Positions 63,280 to 64,000 of a stretch of 64,000 bases of DNA are shown here, in pieces. The position numbers and the translations under genes were made by a program. Within the stretch, counting starts at the first letter, position 1. Every line of letters begins with the position of its first letter. Under the pieces are notes generated by a model that saw nothing but the letters and a program-made list of their open reading frames with translations, made no database searches and was not told the DNA's origin. Source of the stretch: Epinephelus fuscoguttatus (Eukaryota > Chordata > Actinopteri > Perciformes > Serranidae). The stretch lies in assembly GCF_011397635.1 (NCBI RefSeq), contig NC_064754.1, forward strand, positions 35,952,043-36,016,042. Reading direction: 5' to 3'.

Positions 63280-63900
63280 TACATCATGTGAAACTGTGAG
63301 CATGAACTTGGAGCTCTCAGAAAATCTCCAACACATTCTCACTGCCACCTCATCACATATTGATGTTTTGGTCATGGACTTTTCATGTCCACATACAACA
63401 TGCAAGGTACACTGGGTGTGTTGGTTGTTGACATTCTGGGACACAGTGTCAAGTTCTCTTCTTTCAAGATGGAGTGGAAATTTTTCGTTTACATACAGTC
63501 TCTTTCAAAATAAAAACACTACGTCGGTACAACACCGCGAATTGTTTTTTTTCCTTCAGCAACAAACACATGTGGTTAGGTTTAGGAAAGAAGAACAGGG
63601 TTTGGCTTTAGAATCTTACCAGCCGCAAGCACCTCTCTCCTGGGTGAAAGTTGGTCTTTGTTGGACCCATCCACTGCCCCTCCCGCCTGCCCCAGTTGGA
63701 CTTTCACTGTCTCAATTTTCCTTCTTGTCCCGCCGCATTTCCCGCCTTTTCTCGTTGGTTTCTGACTCTGCAAGTCACTGCCCAAGCAATGGATTCCGAC
63801 AACTTCGGAGTGAGACAGTGCTCAAATTTCTACTTACGAGATTGTACAGTAAATACCACAACAGCAGGGCGATCATATGGACTCATCTTCAGCATATGGT
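63280..63900 (+). repeat. Dispersed fish repeat with fortuitous open frame
   Basis: The stretch carries words I recognise from abundant fish repeats ('ctcacatattgatgttttggtcatggac', 'acacatgtggttaggtttaggaaa', 'cctgggtgaaagttggtctttgttggacc'). A 237-codon frame (63221-63934) runs across it, but the product is compositionally random, has no known domain and starts outside the repeat. Parts are shared with 57630-58000. Confidence 0.5.
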
Positions 63901-64000
63901 TAACTGTGAAAATGCTAATGCTAATTTTAAGTAGCAAAAAACGTGCTTAAAACCATTAAACAAAATGTACTTATCTTCAAAACCCAACTTCTGAATCCTT

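Noticed and set aside
63221..63934. 237-codon open frame on the plus strand, the longest in the window
   Set aside because: It crosses a dispersed repeat, has no recognisable domain, composition is random, and no splice or promoter context supports it.

Overview
The window is nuclear DNA from a ray-finned fish, most likely a percomorph teleost. The evidence is vertebrate-type split genes with GT-AG introns, three recognisable vertebrate gene families, long CA/TG microsatellites, and a dense load of teleost-style dispersed repeats (hAT, Tc1/mariner, TTAA-target and palindromic MITEs, tRNA-derived SINEs, decayed LINEs). Family names of many repeats are from recognition of teleost repeat types, not from a database search.

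Three protein-coding genes are supported. (1) evi5l (EVI5-like, a TBC-domain Rab GTPase-activating protein) lies on the minus strand and runs off the left edge. Its visible coding exons are 10522-10763, 4186-4375 and 1160-1384; a CpG-rich stretch near 28.8 kb is the probable promoter. (2) ddx39a (UAP56-family DEAD-box RNA helicase) is on the plus strand and complete: nine coding exons from 32807 to 37948 after a non-coding first exon, giving 427 residues. (3) A CCN1/CYR61-like secreted matricellular protein gene is on the minus strand and complete: six exons from 45389 down to 39424, giving 379 residues, with a TATA box and TEAD-type sites upstream.

Layout: 1-28.9 kb is evi5l introns full of transposon debris; 28.9-31.8 kb is the gap between the divergent evi5l and ddx39a promoters; ddx39a and ccn1l converge with their 3' ends under 1 kb apart; 45.6-64 kb is gene-poor and repeat-rich, holding a decayed LINE, a minisatellite split by a LINE tail, tRNA-derived SINE material and a near-intact Tc1-like transposon at 59.74-61.37 kb with a frameshifted transposase.

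The genes do not form an operon or one pathway: they act in Rab/membrane traffic, mRNA splicing/export and extracellular matrix signalling. The order evi5l-ddx39a-ccn1l resembles an ohnologous version of the human EVI5/CCN1 (1p22) and EVI5L/DDX39A (19p13) neighbourhoods. I saw no bacterial-type system, CRISPR array, tRNA gene, rRNA gene or clear new biological system. The most unusual parts are the nested transposon stack at 22-25 kb, which carries a short spliced-looking coding exon, and the Tc1 copy whose inverted repeats reach into the transposase reading frame.
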